DNA from: Paracoccus methylovorus
GTDB taxonomy: Bacteria; Pseudomonadota; Alphaproteobacteria; Rhodobacterales; Rhodobacteraceae
Assembly: GCF_016919705.1 (NCBI RefSeq)
Contig: NZ_CP070371.1
Location: 835,501-899,500, forward strand
Reading direction: 5' to 3'
DNA: 64,000 bases
Shown here: positions 62,643 through 64,000 of the stretch, one piece after another
Layout of the letters: each line of letters starts with the position of its first letter
How positions within the stretch are numbered: the stretch's first letter is position 1
Translations under genes and position numbers: made by a program
Notes under the pieces: generated by a model
Told to the model about the DNA's origin: nothing
Databases searched by the model: none
What the model saw: only the letters and a program-made list of their open reading frames with translations

Positions 62643-64000
62643 TTATTCGGTCAGGTCCACGGTATCGAAGACGTAATCGCCCAGCGGCGATTGCACGAAG
62701 CCGGTCACGTTCTTGGCCATCGGCACATATTGCGTCGAATGCGCGATCGTGGCCCAGGGCGCCTCTTGCTTGAAGATGACCTGTGCCTGTTCGTAAAGCT
62801 TTACCCGCTCGTCATGGTCGGGATCGGCCTTGGCCTTGGCCAACAGGTCCGAGAACTCTTCGTTGCACCAGAACGCGCGGTTCGCGCCGCCCGGGCTGGC
62901 CGAGGCGCAGGACAGCAGCACCGACAGGAAGTTGTCCGGGTCGCCGTTGTCGCCGGTCCAGCCTAGGATGACGGCGCCCTTGCGACCCTCTTCCATCGAC
63001 TTCTTGAGGTATTCGCCCCATTCATAGCTGACGATCTCGACCTTGACGCCGATCTTGGCGAAATCGCTCTGGATCATCTCGGCGGTGCGGCGGGCATTGG
63101 GCATGTAGGGGCGTTGCACCGGCATGGCCCAGACTTCCATGCTCAGATCCTTGACGCCGGCTTCTTCCAGCATCTTCTTGGCCGCTTCGGGATCGTATTT
63201 GTCGTCCTCGATGGCGTCGTTATAGGACCACATGGTCGGTGGGATCGGGTTCTTGGCGACCTCGGCGTTGCCCTGATAGACCGCGTCGATCAGTGCCTGC
63301 TTGTCCATCGCCATGTTCAGCGCCTTGCGAACCTGCGGGTTGTCGAAGGGCGCGACGGTGGTGTTATAGGCCAGATAGCCGACGTTCAGGCCGGGCTGCT
63401 CGTCCAGCTTGAGGTTCGGGTCGGCCCGGATATCGTCCAGATCGGCGGGCGAAGGATAGGGCATCAGGTGGCATTCGCCGGCCTTGAGCTTTTGCAGCCG
63501 CACCGAAGCGTCGGGGGTGATGGCAAAGACCAGATCGTCGATCTTGGGCGCTTCGCCCCAGTAATCGGCGTTCTTCTGGTAACGGATCACCGCGTCTTTC
63601 TGATAGGCGACGAATTTGAAGGGGCCTGTGCCGATGGGGGCGTTGTTCAGATCCTCCCGGGTGCCGGAGGCTTCCAGCGTATCGGCGTATTCCTTGGAAA
63701 CGACCGAGACGAAGGGCATCGCCACGTTGGCAAGGAAGGGCGATTCGGGCTGGTTCAGGGTGAATTTCACCGTGTAATCATCGACTTTCTCGATGGACTT
63801 GATCAGCTTGTCCATCTCCATCGACGAATAATATTCATAGGTGATGCCGGGGATGTATTCGTGCCAGGGGTGATCGGCGCTGGCTTGGCGTTCGAAGGTA
63901 AAGATCACGTCGTCGGCGTTAAAGTCGCGGCTGGGCGTAAACTTGTCGTTGGAATGGAACTTCACGCCCTGACGCAGGTGGAAGGTGTATTCCGTGCCGT
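62643..64000 (-). CDS. dppA: dipeptide-binding periplasmic protein, N-terminus beyond the window
   Basis: The frame is open to the window edge, so the first residues and signal peptide are missing. About 452 residues are visible, collinear with E. coli DppA: HSNDKFTPSRDFNADDVIFTF, LNNAPIGTGPFKF, DDLVFAITPDASVRLQKLKAGECHLMPYPSPAD, PPTMWSYNDAIEDDKYDPE, EVWAMPVQRPYMPNARR, ILGWTGDNGDPDNFLSVLLSC and APWATIAHSTQYVPM. It captures di- and tripeptides (or related compounds) for DppBCDF. Confidence 0.93.
   Translation of the reverse strand, partial: GTEYTFHLRQGVKFHSNDKFTPSRDFNADDVIFTFERQASADHPWHEYIPGITYEYYSSMEMDKLIKSIEKVDDYTVKFTLNQPESPFLANVAMPFVSVVSKEYADTLEASGTREDLNNAPIGTGPFKFVAYQKDAVIRYQKNADYWGEAPKIDDLVFAITPDASVRLQKLKAGECHLMPYPSPADLDDIRADPNLKLDEQPGLNVGYLAYNTTVAPFDNPQVRKALNMAMDKQALIDAVYQGNAEVAKNPIPPTMWSYNDAIEDDKYDPEAAKKMLEEAGVKDLSMEVWAMPVQRPYMPNARRTAEMIQSDFAKIGVKVEIVSYEWGEYLKKSMEEGRKGAVILGWTGDNGDPDNFLSVLLSCASASPGGANRAFWCNEEFSDLLAKAKADPDHDERVKLYEQAQVIFKQEAPWATIAHSTQYVPMAKNVTGFVQSPLGDYVFDTVDLTE

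Noticed and set aside
1..64000. CRISPR array, complete insertion sequence, rRNA operon, toxin-antitoxin or restriction-modification genes
   Set aside because: No regularly spaced direct repeats, transposase, rRNA-like sequence or recognisable defence operon was seen in the window; the only defence-related candidate is the phage-borne Acb2/Tad1-like protein.

Overview
The window reads as chromosome of a high-GC alphaproteobacterium of the Rhodobacterales, most like Paracoccus. The evidence is the GC-rich codon use, densely overlapping (ATGA/TGATG) operons, a GC-hairpin intergenic repeat of the Rhodobacteraceae kind (58886-58940), a pseudoazurin relic and typical gene content. There is no complete tRNA or rRNA and no CRISPR array.

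1-14.1 kb is the end of a podovirus-like prophage plus an integrase remnant. It holds the tail of one virion protein, a 2285-residue large polyvalent internal virion protein, a T7-type tail fibre with an S74 self-cleaving chaperone, and a lysis module: a small membrane protein, GH19 endolysin, an Acb2/Tad1-like cyclic-nucleotide sponge, a holin-like protein and nested Rz/Rz1 spanins. Three overlapping small minus-strand genes follow. The two large late genes are preceded by the same promoter-like motif and a 9-bp RBS hairpin. At 12639-12684 lies the 3' half of a tRNA-Thr(TGT), an attachment site. Beyond it are a frameshifted tyrosine integrase that reads into the tRNA fragment and an excisionase-like gene. 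Lysis genes - att - integrase is attP order, so two elements were probably integrated in tandem at this tRNA.

14.2-19.2 kb holds housekeeping or accessory genes: an RBBP9-type hydrolase, a 46-residue membrane peptide and an FAD/NAD(P)-binding protein in one operon; an Lrp/AsnC regulator; two unknown small genes; and a His-rich PadR regulator with a siderophore-interacting ferric reductase (YqjI/YqjH type) behind a perfect 11-bp inverted-repeat operator.

19.4-47.2 kb is a large inositol catabolism locus. It contains a LacI and an RpiR regulator, two sugar ABC transporters, iolG, iolD, iolE, iolC (fused to a DUF2090 domain) and iolB, four more Gfo/Idh/MocA dehydrogenases, two more xylose-isomerase-like proteins, an SDR, a 2-hydroxyacid dehydrogenase, an HpcH aldolase, an aldehyde dehydrogenase and a phytanoyl-CoA dioxygenase-like protein. 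Four intergenic regions carry a shared palindrome, TTGCAA-N6-TTGC(A/G)(A/T); the perfect copy is just upstream of the RpiR gene. This suggests one regulon joining both transporters, iolG, iolD and the dioxygenase. iolA was not found here.

47.3-57.8 kb mixes intact genes with decay. Intact genes are an EamA exporter, an MltB-type lipoprotein transglycosylase, epmA and efp (divergent), a 55-residue glycine-rich lipoprotein, argC and panBC. Decayed genes are a pseudoazurin fused in frame to a piece of a periplasmic binding protein, a frameshifted AAA ATPase and a frameshifted VOC/PhnB protein. At 57.8 kb a KamA-family radical SAM protein probably supplies (R)-beta-lysine to EpmA for EF-P modification. 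59.0 kb to the end is a dppABCDF dipeptide transporter operon on the minus strand, with dppA cut by the window edge.
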